DNA from: Porphyromonas sp.
Lineage (GTDB): Bacteria; Bacteroidota; Bacteroidia; Bacteroidales; Porphyromonadaceae
Direction: 5' to 3'
DNA: 64,000 nt
Assembly: GCA_022772085.1 (NCBI GenBank)
Contig: JALFBN010000017.1
Location: 62,001 to 126,000 of the forward strand
Shown here: positions 19,561 to 28,754 of the stretch, piece by piece
How the letters are laid out: each line of letters begins with the position of its first letter
How positions within the stretch are numbered: position 1 is the first letter of the stretch
Notes under the pieces: generated by a model
The model's database searches: none
Seen by the model: only the letters and a program-made list of their open reading frames with translations
What the model was told of the DNA's origin: nothing
Made by a program: the position numbers and the translations under genes

Positions 19561-20757
19561 ATGCGAAAGATTTCGATTGTCCTCCTTGCGGGTCTTATGA
19601 CCTTCGGTTGCCTTAATGCACAGGAAAAGAAGGAAGAGACGAACCAATTCACCGTAGTAAAGGAACTTCCAATCACCTCTATCAAGGATCAAGGGAACTC
19701 CGGGACTTGCTGGTCTTACTCCACCATTGGATTCCTCGAAGCAGAACTCCTCCGTATGGGTAAGCCCGAATACGACCTCTCCGATATGTTTGTAGTAAGC
19801 CACAGCTATCGCGATAAAGCCGAAAAATATGTACGTCTTCACGGTAAACTCAACTTTGGTCAGGGTGGTTCATTCTACGATGTGCTCTATGTACTCAAGC
19901 ACTACGGAGCTGTACCCGAAGAAGTTATGACGGGTCTCAACTACGGCACGAAGCGCAATGCACACAATGAAATGGCTGATGCTGCCAAGAGCTACCTCGA
20001 TGCCATCGTAAAGAATACAAACGAAAAACTCTCTCCCGTATGGCGTAAGGCTTACGATGCCATCATTGACGGCTACTTGGGCGAACTCCCCAAAAACTTC
20101 ACTTACAAGGGTAAGAGTTACACTCCTGAGTCATTTGCTAAAATGCTTGGTATCAATGCCGATGACTACGTTTCTCTAACAAGCTATACGCACCATCCCT
20201 TCTATACTAAGTTCGGTCTCGAAATCGAGGATAACTGGCGCTGGAGCGAAAGCTACAACCTCCCCATTGACGAATTGATGCAAGTAATGCGCAATGCCAT
20301 CCAAACGGGGTATCCCATTGCTTGGGGGGCTGACGTGAGCGAAGCTGGCTTCAATCGTGATGGAATCGGTGTACTCGCAGATGTAGAAGCTATCGAAACT
20401 GCCGGTTCGGATCAAGCCCGTTGGATCGGCCTCAGCACCGCTGCGCGTCGCATGGAGATCTTGAAGCAAATCAACACCCCCGAGTGTCCGGAGATCAATC
20501 CTACTCAAGAGTATCGTCAAAAGTGCTTCGACAACTATACCCTCACCGATGATCACGGAATGGTCATCTACGGTATGGCCAAGAATCAGGCAGGTCGCCC
20601 CTTCTTCATGATCAAGAACTCTTGGGGTGATGCCGGTGCCTACAAGGGTATTTGGTATGTAAGCGAAAACTATGCAGCCGGCCGTACAATGAATATCGTT
20701 GTTCATAAAAATGCACTTCCCAAAGACATTGCCAAGAAGTTAGGGATCAAGCTCTAA
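19561..20757 (+). CDS. Exported C1-family aminopeptidase (PepC/bleomycin-hydrolase type)
   Basis: A cysteine peptidase of 398 residues. Residues 1-20 are a signal peptide (MRKISIVLLAGLMTFGCLNAQ); a Cys at 17 leaves a lipoprotein possible. The catalytic triad is visible: Cys50 in DQGNSGTCWSYS, His332 in TDDHGMV and Asn353 in IKNSWGD. The insert-rich middle (LNFGQGGSFYDVLYVLKHYG) matches bleomycin-hydrolase-type aminopeptidases rather than plain papain. These act on N-terminal residues of peptides. Being exported, it would work with DPP11 on extracellular peptides. It begins 63 bases after dnaX; no separate promoter was found, and a terminator-like stem follows it. Confidence 0.82.
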   Translation: MRKISIVLLAGLMTFGCLNAQEKKEETNQFTVVKELPITSIKDQGNSGTCWSYSTIGFLEAELLRMGKPEYDLSDMFVVSHSYRDKAEKYVRLHGKLNFGQGGSFYDVLYVLKHYGAVPEEVMTGLNYGTKRNAHNEMADAAKSYLDAIVKNTNEKLSPVWRKAYDAIIDGYLGELPKNFTYKGKSYTPESFAKMLGINADDYVSLTSYTHHPFYTKFGLEIEDNWRWSESYNLPIDELMQVMRNAIQTGYPIAWGADVSEAGFNRDGIGVLADVEAIETAGSDQARWIGLSTAARRMEILKQINTPECPEINPTQEYRQKCFDNYTLTDDHGMVIYGMAKNQAGRPFFMIKNSWGDAGAYKGIWYVSENYAAGRTMNIVVHKNALPKDIAKKLGIKL

Positions 20758-20813
20758 AGACATGATGAATTGAGCCTTGCCTGTACGAGGCTGATTCAAT
20801 AGCTCCAAATGAG

Positions 20814-20857
20814 AGAGAGGAGTGTTCCCACAGAGTGGAGAGCGACTCCTCTCTTTA
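20814..20857 (+). terminator. Probable terminator of the C1 peptidase gene
   Basis: A perfect 10-bp stem (20814-20823 with 20845-20854) with a 21-base loop, followed by TTTAC. It lies 57 bases past the peptidase stop and ends just before the VanW-family start codon at 20876. Confidence 0.5.
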
Positions 20858-20875
20858 CATATATCCTCCATATAT

Positions 20876-21697
20876 ATGCCAAGTCACCACGTTGAAAAAC
20901 CCATCCATAGAGGTAAATGGAGACACCTCTTCGGGAAAGAGTATTACATCCTAAAGCGCAAAATCCGTTGGTATTGCGGACGGGAACGTTATGCCCGCGT
21001 TCGCACGGAATGCGCAACACCTCACCTTCTCATAGAGCATCAGTCTACCCTGCTCCGCCAACTCAAAGAGGTGGATATGGAGCTTCAGTACAACAAAATA
21101 ACGAACCTACGACTGGCTATTGCTAAAATAGATCAAGTAGAGATCCGCCCCGGGGAGACCTTCTCTATTTGGCGTCTTGTCGGGCGTCCCTCTGCTCGCA
21201 AAGGTTATCTTGCAGGGATGATGCTACACAACGGCAAGGTACAGCGAGGCATCGGAGGCGGACTCTGTCAACTAGGCAACCTACTCTACTGGATGGCTCT
21301 ACACAGTCCGCTCACCATACAAGAGCGTTGGAGACACAGCTTCGATGTGTTCCCCGATGTGCATCGCACGATTCCCTTTGCCTGCGGGGCAACCCTTGCC
21401 TACAACTATATAGATCTAATCCTACGCAACGATACACCCTACACCTTTCGACTTCATCTTTGGCTAGATGACGAGTTGCTGCATGGCTCTCTGCTATGCG
21501 ACGAAGTGATACCCTATACCTACGAAGTATTCGAGACTGATCATGCCCTTCGTCAACAGTGGTGGGGTGGTTATACTCGGCACAACAAAACCTGGCGTAG
21601 AGTAGTTCACACCATGACTAATGAAGAAAAAACAGAACTCATTGCCGAAAATCATGCTATCATGATGTACAATCCCTATCTCGACCAAGCCCGATAA
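20876..21697 (+). CDS. VanW-family protein
   Basis: The 273-residue protein beginning MPSHHVEKPIHRG carries the VanW hallmark: FSIWRLVGRPSARKGYLAGMML followed by GGGLCQLGNLLYWMALHSP and a FACGATLAYNYIDLIL segment. VanW was first seen in vancomycin-resistance clusters, but the domain is widespread and its biochemical function is unknown. No signal peptide or membrane helix is evident, so it may be cytoplasmic. The start at 20822 would overlap the upstream terminator, so 20876 is preferred. There is no linked vanA/vanH-type gene, so resistance should not be inferred. Confidence 0.78.
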   Translation: MPSHHVEKPIHRGKWRHLFGKEYYILKRKIRWYCGRERYARVRTECATPHLLIEHQSTLLRQLKEVDMELQYNKITNLRLAIAKIDQVEIRPGETFSIWRLVGRPSARKGYLAGMMLHNGKVQRGIGGGLCQLGNLLYWMALHSPLTIQERWRHSFDVFPDVHRTIPFACGATLAYNYIDLILRNDTPYTFRLHLWLDDELLHGSLLCDEVIPYTYEVFETDHALRQQWWGGYTRHNKTWRRVVHTMTNEEKTELIAENHAIMMYNPYLDQAR

Positions 21698-21849
21698 ATC
21701 GATTCTTGAGGACAGTAGAGAATTGGTATTAGAAGCCCGAGCAGCAGGATCCTCTGGAGGTATAAGGCGTAGTTTCACCCCGATTCCATCCACATAGAGG
21801 GACAGAAAGATCGGACTTATGAGGGTTCTCCATAAGTCCAATCAGAGGG

Positions 21850-21897
21850 AAAAGAGTGGTAGTCGAGGGGAGTTCCCAAAGAGAGAAGTCCCCCTCG
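21850..21897 (-). terminator. Possible terminator of the eight-repeat T9SS gene
   Basis: An imperfect stem-loop (7 exact pairs between 21864-21870 and 21891-21897, with partial pairing inside) lies 22 bases past the stop codon. On the minus strand it is followed by a CTCTTTTCC tail. Confidence 0.35.
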
Positions 21898-21918
21898 CAC
21901 TACCTATTGAAACATGAA

Positions 21919-24900
21919 TTACTTCGTGATGAGGAGGCGAACCGTTGTTGTGCCACTCTTGACGAGGTATTCTCCTGCAACGAGACCCGAGAGATCGAGG
22001 TGAGCCGTACCTGCCATATCGGCTACTGTACGAAGTACCTCCATACCGCTGAGAGAGAAAAGCTGCACCATAGCACCGGCTTCCACTCCCTTGAGGGTAG
22101 CAAACTCGGTTGCAGGGTTCGGATAGAGGATTACCACAGCCTCAACAACCTCTCCCACTCCATTGGTTTGCTTAAAGGTTGCTTTGAGAGTGGTTGCACC
22201 CTCCACCTTGAACTTGAGAGTTGCTGTAATATCTTGGTCGTTGGCGAAGAGTTTGTCAAGTTCATAACCATCTTCAGGCGAAACAACCACAGAAAGTTCG
22301 GAACCCTTGGCTACCTTCTTAAGGTCAGCTGCACCCTGCACCTTTATCATACCATGCGCTGTTTCAGTAATTGTTACTGCATAAGTTTCTTGGGAGAATA
22401 GAGCCTCAACCTTCGTTTCTTTCTTCACAACGAATTCTTTCTTTGCCGTAATGTCCTCACCGTTAGCTGTAATCTTGACGAGAACATAGCCATTGGCAGG
22501 TTTGGCATCTACCTTGATAGTGGTGCCGTAGGGTACTTTCTTCAGATCAGAAGAACCCGTTAGGGTTAGCGTTCCATTCGCAGGCTTTACGGCCTCCACG
22601 AGGAATGTTTGTATCTCAAAAGTAGCTTTTATCTCCACATCCTTACTGCCCATCGTAAACTTTTTACTGGGCAAAATATCGTTGCCATTGGCCGTCAAGG
22701 TTTTGAGCGTAAAACCCTCGTTAGGTTTGTCTACAACGGTGAGTTCGGCACCCTTCGCCACCTTCTTAAGGTCAGCTGCACCCTGAACTTCTATTGTTCC
22801 ATTTACTGTTTTGGCGATTGTTACAGCATGAGTCTCGTTGGAGAACAGGGCTTCGACCTTCGTTTCCCTCTTCACGACAAATTCTTTCTTTACCGTAATG
22901 TCCTCGCCATTAGCCGTAAGCTTGGCGAGAGTGTAACCGTTGGCAGGCTTCGCCTCGACTTTGATGGTGGTGCCGTAGGGAACCTTTTTCATATCAGGAT
23001 AGCCCGAGAGGGTCAGTGTCCCGTTCACAGGTTTCACTGCCGTTACAACAAAAGTTTTGTTGGTAAATACAGCTTCCACCTTAGTTGCTTTCTTCACCAC
23101 AAACTCCTTTTTCGCCGTGATATCCTCACCGTTGGCAGTAAGTTTGACAAGTATATAACCCGTCGTCGGCTTTGCCTCCACCTTGATAGTGGTCCCATAG
23201 GGAACCTTCTCTAGGTTAGAGAAGCCCTTGAGGACAAGTGTTCCATTCACAGGGGGTACCGTCGTTACGGCAAATGTTCGTGCTACAAAAGTACCCTTCA
23301 CTACGACATCCTTGTCACCCATTGTAAATATCTTATTTGGTAAGATGTTGCTACCGTTGGCTGTGAGAGTCTTAAGTTCAAAGCCCTCTTTTGGAGAGGC
23401 AACTACGGTAAGCTTGGTACCACGAGGTACTGCATTGAGGTTGCCTGCCCCCATTACTTTGATCGAACCATGCTCCACAGGAGCAACAGTTACCTTGCCC
23501 ATCTTTGAGAATACGGCCTTGACGGTAGTGTTACCCTTTACCGTAAATTTCTTGGATCTGAGGATATCCTCGCTCCCTGCCATCAGAGAAGTGAGTTCAT
23601 AGCCGGACTGAGGTTTAACGGTCACAGAGATCTGTGTCCCATGGGCTACGGAGCCACTCTTCGAGAGGGAGATGCTACCACCGACACTCGTCGTTGAGGT
23701 GACGTTGTACATATTGATGGCAAACTGAGCCGAAATCACGGCATTGCGAGTCACTACAAACTCCTTGGTAGAGGTAATGTCATCGCCCCCTGCAGTTATC
23801 TTGGTCACGTGATACCCCGAGTGCGGCGTGGCTGCAACTTTTAGCTTCGTGTTCTTAGGGACTGCAGAAAGAGAGCCACTATAGTTGGTCACCTTGACGC
23901 TACCATGCTTTATCTGCAGATCGTAGGTAATCTTGTACTTAGGACCATTGCTTCGTTTTATTTCACACGTGGTTCTACTCAAGGGCTTGCCATTGAGCTT
24001 GATCGTACCATCCTTTGCCTCTGCTCCTTTTGGGGATACGATATGAGATCCCTCAAGAGTCAGCGTTTTGAATCCGGAGATAAGCGGATGATCCGAAATC
24101 GTGGTAAGCGATGCATTGACATTATGTAGTGTGACAGTTTTATCGGCCTTCTCTGCATAGAGACAAGCGGCATTGCTTTTCACTTTGAGGTCCAGATTGC
24201 CGATCCACATATTCCCGCTCTCCGATCCTTCCAAAATACCGGGGTAGTTACCGCTCATTCCAGGGAGTAGTTCCAAAGAAGAGGTAGTTCCTTCTCCTGC
24301 GATAGATATACTTTCCTTACCTTTCACATAGACGGCCATACTCAGAGTCGTGGAGAGTTTATTTGCCCCCTTACATACGACGATTAGAGGTTTGGACGAA
24401 GCGGTAGAGTGTATCGCAGCATTGCTTCCGGCCTCAATAGTGGCATTATCCAGCGTAAGAATTTGGGATGAAGGGTAGTAGATCACTTTTCCTGATTTGA
24501 TAACGGAATATTTATTGGAGGTCAATTCCGTTCTGAAGCGATGCAATCCCAACCCGGCTACACTCACGGGATAGTAGGGAGATATGGTGATCCAAGTATT
24601 CCTTACAGGATCGCTGGTCCCTGCATAACAGATCCTTGCATCATTGTGCTCCACGGTCTTATCGTCACTCGTCACGCGAGCATACGTGTAGCTGGCATTG
24701 AGATCTTTCCAAGCTCCTTTTTCTTCCACTTGAATGTAGTTTTTAACGTTTTCGATGGCTCCATAGGCTCCTCTGACTTCTATGCCACCGCCATTCTGAA
24801 GTTTTATTTCCACTCTTGTACCATCGCCTCTTCCGAAGATCCCGACATTCTCAGAAGCTACACTTAGGAGACAGCCATCCATAATGAGCTGACAGTTTTC

Positions 24901-25344
24901 TCCAATAGAAACTCCGGGGCTGCCTCCATTAGCACGAATATGCAGTTGGGCATCCGACCGAGCCCCCTTGATGCGCATATTGTTCTGAGTCGTTTCTATC
25001 GCACTCCAACCTCTTACACTGGTATTGAATACGCACGTACCCTCTACGACCACCGTAAAATCGGATAAGTGCTCTGCACGGATCACTGATGTTGGCTTCT
25101 TGCTATCAATATTTTTGAGGGTGAGAGTCTTAGAGTGTGCATTCCAAGACCAGCTTCCGCTCCACTGATCAGTGCTCATATTCCCCGTTTTGCTCTGACT
25201 TGTCACGAGAGGATTTCTTATATCCTCTCCCAACACCTGAAGGATCTGCTGTGCCGAAGCTGTGGAGGAAGTCCCCATAAATCCTATCAACGACAGGACG
25301 ATGGAAGCTAGGTATAGCCATCCTTTGTGTACCATTTTCTTCAT
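21919..25344 (-). CDS. T9SS-secreted repeat protein, eight-repeat form
   Basis: The 1141-residue protein has a long signal peptide (residues 1-31, ending TASA). Residues about 32-469 are a beta-rich region in which strands of the type KTLTLKN and ILTLDNATI recur, suggesting a parallel beta-helix or carbohydrate-binding fold. Residues about 470-1057 are eight repeats of about 73 residues with a bacterial/InlB-like repeat pattern (NGTL...VPYGTTIKVEAKP...GY...LTANGEDI...KKEFVV...VEALF). The last 84 residues are a type IX sorting domain (VVILYPNPATEF...LDLSGLVAGEYLVKSG...LLITK). It should be exported through T9SS and anchored at the surface. Its function is unknown; adhesion or matrix binding is a guess. 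The downstream paralogue has five repeats. Confidence 0.75.
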   Translation of the reverse strand: MKKMVHKGWLYLASIVLSLIGFMGTSSTASAQQILQVLGEDIRNPLVTSQSKTGNMSTDQWSGSWSWNAHSKTLTLKNIDSKKPTSVIRAEHLSDFTVVVEGTCVFNTSVRGWSAIETTQNNMRIKGARSDAQLHIRANGGSPGVSIGENCQLIMDGCLLSVASENVGIFGRGDGTRVEIKLQNGGGIEVRGAYGAIENVKNYIQVEEKGAWKDLNASYTYARVTSDDKTVEHNDARICYAGTSDPVRNTWITISPYYPVSVAGLGLHRFRTELTSNKYSVIKSGKVIYYPSSQILTLDNATIEAGSNAAIHSTASSKPLIVVCKGANKLSTTLSMAVYVKGKESISIAGEGTTSSLELLPGMSGNYPGILEGSESGNMWIGNLDLKVKSNAACLYAEKADKTVTLHNVNASLTTISDHPLISGFKTLTLEGSHIVSPKGAEAKDGTIKLNGKPLSRTTCEIKRSNGPKYKITYDLQIKHGSVKVTNYSGSLSAVPKNTKLKVAATPHSGYHVTKITAGGDDITSTKEFVVTRNAVISAQFAINMYNVTSTTSVGGSISLSKSGSVAHGTQISVTVKPQSGYELTSLMAGSEDILRSKKFTVKGNTTVKAVFSKMGKVTVAPVEHGSIKVMGAGNLNAVPRGTKLTVVASPKEGFELKTLTANGSNILPNKIFTMGDKDVVVKGTFVARTFAVTTVPPVNGTLVLKGFSNLEKVPYGTTIKVEAKPTTGYILVKLTANGEDITAKKEFVVKKATKVEAVFTNKTFVVTAVKPVNGTLTLSGYPDMKKVPYGTTIKVEAKPANGYTLAKLTANGEDITVKKEFVVKRETKVEALFSNETHAVTIAKTVNGTIEVQGAADLKKVAKGAELTVVDKPNEGFTLKTLTANGNDILPSKKFTMGSKDVEIKATFEIQTFLVEAVKPANGTLTLTGSSDLKKVPYGTTIKVDAKPANGYVLVKITANGEDITAKKEFVVKKETKVEALFSQETYAVTITETAHGMIKVQGAADLKKVAKGSELSVVVSPEDGYELDKLFANDQDITATLKFKVEGATTLKATFKQTNGVGEVVEAVVILYPNPATEFATLKGVEAGAMVQLFSLSGMEVLRTVADMAGTAHLDLSGLVAGEYLVKSGTTTVRLLITK

Positions 25345-25700
25345 GCTGTTTCTTTTATTTGTGCCTTGTAACGCCTTTTGTTTGTGCCTCCTCAGGAGTC
25401 ATCCCCCGAGGAACAAAAGTTGCCAAGACGGGTTAGTACTTTTGTTCTTCTACTCTAATTATAGGGTTCTTTTTCTCTACGGATTTTTCCTTGAGACGTA
25501 GTCTTGGTTCATTGCAGATAAGGATCGATCGTAAGATATTGAATAAAAAAGGGCGCGAATCTCCCCCTATCGATCGATAGCAACGTAGCGAAACCCATAC
25601 AGTCCCTCGCTTATCGACCGAATCTGCACTAATCAAATCAGTTCATATACTATACGCTATTTGTCAATAGTCTCTTTGTCAAGGTTTGGATTCCTCAGTG

Positions 25701-25733
25701 CAAAGATAGAAAAACTCTCGCGTTAAATGCCAA
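25701..25733 (-). promoter_or_regulatory. Promoter of the eight-repeat T9SS gene
   Basis: Minus strand TATCTTTG (25708-25701) with a TTG (25733-25731) 22 bases upstream. Predicted start near 25694, giving a leader of about 350 nt. Confidence 0.5.
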
Positions 25734-25742
25734 AACAGCATG

Positions 25743-25783
25743 AAAAAGATCGAGTCTACGGGAAATAACCCATAAACTCGACC
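25743..25783 (-). terminator. Intrinsic terminator of the five-repeat T9SS gene
   Basis: A stem-loop (25748-25762 with 25769-25783, two internal mismatches) is followed on the minus strand by TTTTT. It lies 75 bases past the stop codon, so the two paralogues are probably transcribed separately. Confidence 0.75.
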
Positions 25784-25858
25784 TTTATAGAGGAGGTAGA
25801 TGAGGGGAGATTCAGAGAGAATGCTTACCCCTTACCTCTACCTGATTTGAAAAGATGA

Positions 25859-28606
25859 TCACTTCGTGATGAGGAGGCGAACCGTTGTTGCGCCACTCTT
25901 GACGAGGTATTCTCCTGCAACGAGACCCGAGAGATCGAGGTGAGCCGTACCTACCATATCGGCTACTGTACGAAGTACCTCCATACCGTTGAGGGAGAAA
26001 AGCTGTACCGTAGCACCGGCCTCCACTCCCTTGAGGGTAGCAAACTCGGTTGCAGGGTTCGGATAGAGAATTACCACAGCCTCAACAACCTCTCCCACTC
26101 CATTGGTTTGCTTAAAGGTTGCTTTGAGAGTGGTTGCACCCTCCACCTTGAACTTGAGAGTTGCTGTAATATCCTTTTCGTTGGCAAGGAGTTTGTCAAG
26201 TTCATAACCTTCGTCCGGCCAAACAACGACAGTAAGTTCCGTACCCTTGGCGACCTTTTTAAGGTCGGCAGCACCTTGTACTTCGATCGTACCGTTGGAG
26301 GTTTCAGCAATCGTTACTGCGTAAGTTTCGTTAGAGAATACGGCTTCCACCTTGGTAGCTTTCTTAACCACGAATTGCTTGGTGGCGGTGATGTCTTCGC
26401 CATTAGCGGTTAGCTTGGCAAGAGCGTATCCGGCCTTGGGGTTGGCATCTACCTTGATGGTGGTGCCATAAGGTACTTTCTTCATATCAGGATAGCCCGA
26501 AAGAGTAATCGTGCCGTTGGTCGTTTTCGCTGTCGTTACAGCGAAGGTCTGTACTTCGAAGGCAGCCTTTACCGTTACGTCATTACCATCCATGGTAAAC
26601 TTCTTGCTCGGCAAAATATTGGCACCATTGGCTGTAAGGGTCTTGAGTGCGAAGCCCTCCTTAGGTGTGGCAACTACGGTCAGAGTGGTACCACGAGGCA
26701 CGGCATTGAGGTTGTCGGCACCCGTTACTTTGATTGTTCCATTTTCCACGGGAGCAATAAACACCTTGCCCATCTTTGAGAATGTAGCGGTGACTACGAC
26801 AGTACCTTCTACCGTAAATTTCTTAGTAGAAAGGATGTCTTTGCTTCCGGCTTTGAGGGCGGTGAGCTCGTAACCCGCATCAGGAGTTGCCGTTACCGTA
26901 ATCTCTGTACCATAGTCTACCGTACCACTCTTAGAGAGGGTAATTGTGCCATTTGAAACAGAACCTACCGAAACAGAATATCGATTGACCTCAAACTGAG
27001 CAGAAATCTCTGCATTGCGCGTTACTACAAACTCCTTACTACTAGTAATGTTTTCACCTCCTGCTGTAATTTTGGTCACGTGGTAGCCGGTCTTAGGGGT
27101 AGCCTCCACCTTGAGCTTCGTGCCCATGGGTACGGCATTGAGATTTCCGCCATAATTGGTCACTTTGACGCTACCGTTTTTGATCAGAGGATCATAGGTT
27201 ATCTGATAGGTAGGTGCATTACCACGCTTGATCTCACAGGTGGTGAGCGTTGAACCGTTGAGTTTGATTGTACCATCAGCCACCACGGCACCGGCAGGAG
27301 AGGCAATATAGGCCTTCTTAATATCCAACTTTCCAAATCCATTCGTAATAGAGACTTGAGAGGTCAATGTAGCATTGATATTACTCAACTCAACCCTCTT
27401 ATTCGACTTATTCGTGTAGATCGTCGAAGCCTTGCTATCTACCTTTAAATCTAGATTTCCGATAAAGAGGAAGCTTTCTGAGGTATCATCCCAAACACCG
27501 GGATACATAGCACTCTTGCTAGGGAGCAGCTCCAAAGAGGCACCACTACCATCTCCCTTGATCGTTGGGCTTCGCTTATCATAAGCGCATATGGCCGTGC
27601 CGGTGGCAGTACTGATCTTATTTGTGCCTTTGCAGACAACCGTGAGAAATTTGGAGGGATGATTCGAAAAGATAGCTGTCGCGGGAGAAACAAGCGTAGC
27701 ATTGTTAAGGGTCAATACGTGCTCTGAAGGATTGTACATCACGTTCCCCGACTTGATAATGGAGGGATAGTTGTCAGGTGTCAGATCTTTGGTTCCACGA
27801 TGCAACTTCATGTCTCCCACCCTGACAGGGTAATAAGGAGAGATGTGAATCCATTTATCCTTTACAAGGGTTGTTGTGCCTGAAAACACGATCCCCCCAT
27901 CCTTAAATTCCACGGCTTGATCATCCAAGGTTGTATGAGCATAGGTCTTGCTACTGTTGAGGTGTACCAAATTATTATTTTCAGATACCTTGATGTAGTC
28001 CTTGACGTCTCTAATGGCTCCGCTGCCACCATAGGCGTCTATTCGGGCACCACGTACGATCTTTATACCGACACCTTTGCCATCACCCTCGCCTGTAATC
28101 CCGATATTCTTGGACCTAACATCGAGGAAACAATTACCGACAGTGAGATCCGTTTTTTTTGCGATGAGAATCCCATGACTACCTCCTCGTCGGGTTCTAA
28201 TTTTCAACACGGCACCATCCCCGACACCTTCAATGGTAAATCCGAAGCCGCCGGATACCTGAATAACGCTTCTATCCTTAGCACTTGTGCCAAACTCACA
28301 TTTTCCCTTGACCTTTATGGTGAATCCCGGGATGCCTTTTGCATAGACTCCCTGCTTGGACACATTGCTTCGGAGATCTTCGAGAAGAAGGGTCTTCGTG
28401 GAGGCGTCCCAATCCCAAGATCCCGTCCAACCGTCGGCCCCCCCGGCGCCTGTCTGAGACTGACTTGTGGAGAGCGGATTAGTTATCTTTGTGCCCAGCA
28501 CCCATAATTCTTGTGCCGAAGCGGTGTGGGAAAATCCCACGAACCCTACAAGCAATAGGGCGATGGAGGCTAAGTATAGCCATCCTCTGTGTACCATTTT
28601 TTTCAT
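25859..28606 (-). CDS. T9SS-secreted repeat protein, five-repeat form
   Basis: A paralogue of the gene at 21919-25344, 915 residues long. The signal peptide (ending TASA), the N-terminal beta-rich region of about 435 residues and the 84-residue type IX sorting domain match in order and length. Only the repeat block differs, with five copies of about 73 residues here (about 466-831). By motif the repeats order as 1-2-3-P-A, where P carries VPYGTTIK and A carries VAKGTEL. The other paralogue reads 1-2-3-P-P-A-P-A. The last 300 coding bases of the two genes differ at only about ten positions counted by eye. Function is unknown. It lies next to a hybrid regulator, which may control it. Confidence 0.75.
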   Translation of the reverse strand: MKKMVHRGWLYLASIALLLVGFVGFSHTASAQELWVLGTKITNPLSTSQSQTGAGGADGWTGSWDWDASTKTLLLEDLRSNVSKQGVYAKGIPGFTIKVKGKCEFGTSAKDRSVIQVSGGFGFTIEGVGDGAVLKIRTRRGGSHGILIAKKTDLTVGNCFLDVRSKNIGITGEGDGKGVGIKIVRGARIDAYGGSGAIRDVKDYIKVSENNNLVHLNSSKTYAHTTLDDQAVEFKDGGIVFSGTTTLVKDKWIHISPYYPVRVGDMKLHRGTKDLTPDNYPSIIKSGNVMYNPSEHVLTLNNATLVSPATAIFSNHPSKFLTVVCKGTNKISTATGTAICAYDKRSPTIKGDGSGASLELLPSKSAMYPGVWDDTSESFLFIGNLDLKVDSKASTIYTNKSNKRVELSNINATLTSQVSITNGFGKLDIKKAYIASPAGAVVADGTIKLNGSTLTTCEIKRGNAPTYQITYDPLIKNGSVKVTNYGGNLNAVPMGTKLKVEATPKTGYHVTKITAGGENITSSKEFVVTRNAEISAQFEVNRYSVSVGSVSNGTITLSKSGTVDYGTEITVTATPDAGYELTALKAGSKDILSTKKFTVEGTVVVTATFSKMGKVFIAPVENGTIKVTGADNLNAVPRGTTLTVVATPKEGFALKTLTANGANILPSKKFTMDGNDVTVKAAFEVQTFAVTTAKTTNGTITLSGYPDMKKVPYGTTIKVDANPKAGYALAKLTANGEDITATKQFVVKKATKVEAVFSNETYAVTIAETSNGTIEVQGAADLKKVAKGTELTVVVWPDEGYELDKLLANEKDITATLKFKVEGATTLKATFKQTNGVGEVVEAVVILYPNPATEFATLKGVEAGATVQLFSLNGMEVLRTVADMVGTAHLDLSGLVAGEYLVKSGATTVRLLITK

Positions 28607-28754
28607 GCTATTTTTTATTTGTGTCTTACTTCTTCATCGCACCCTCCACACTGATATATCTCAAGGAGCACTTGGGGCTGAGAGATCGCCGTAAGACGAA
28701 TTACTACTGTTTTTCTGTACTGTTTTCTTTTTTCCTCGTTTCTCTATGCTTTAC

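Larger units (their letters stand above)
25345..25858. other. Leader and spacer between the two T9SS paralogues
   Basis: This 514-base gap has no gene. It holds the terminator of the five-repeat gene (25743-25783), the promoter of the eight-repeat gene (25701-25733) and a leader of about 350 nt. The leader contains a perfect 14-bp palindrome CTATCGATCGATAG (25567-25580) and a second ATCGATCG (25524-25531). The roughly 25 bases just before the start codon resemble those before the five-repeat gene. Confidence 0.5.

Noticed and set aside
20876-21697. Vancomycin resistance gene
   Set aside because: A VanW domain alone, without vanA/vanH/vanX-type genes, is not evidence of resistance.
22200-23950. 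CRISPR-like array
   Set aside because: The regular units are about 220 bases long and coding; they are protein repeats of the T9SS protein.
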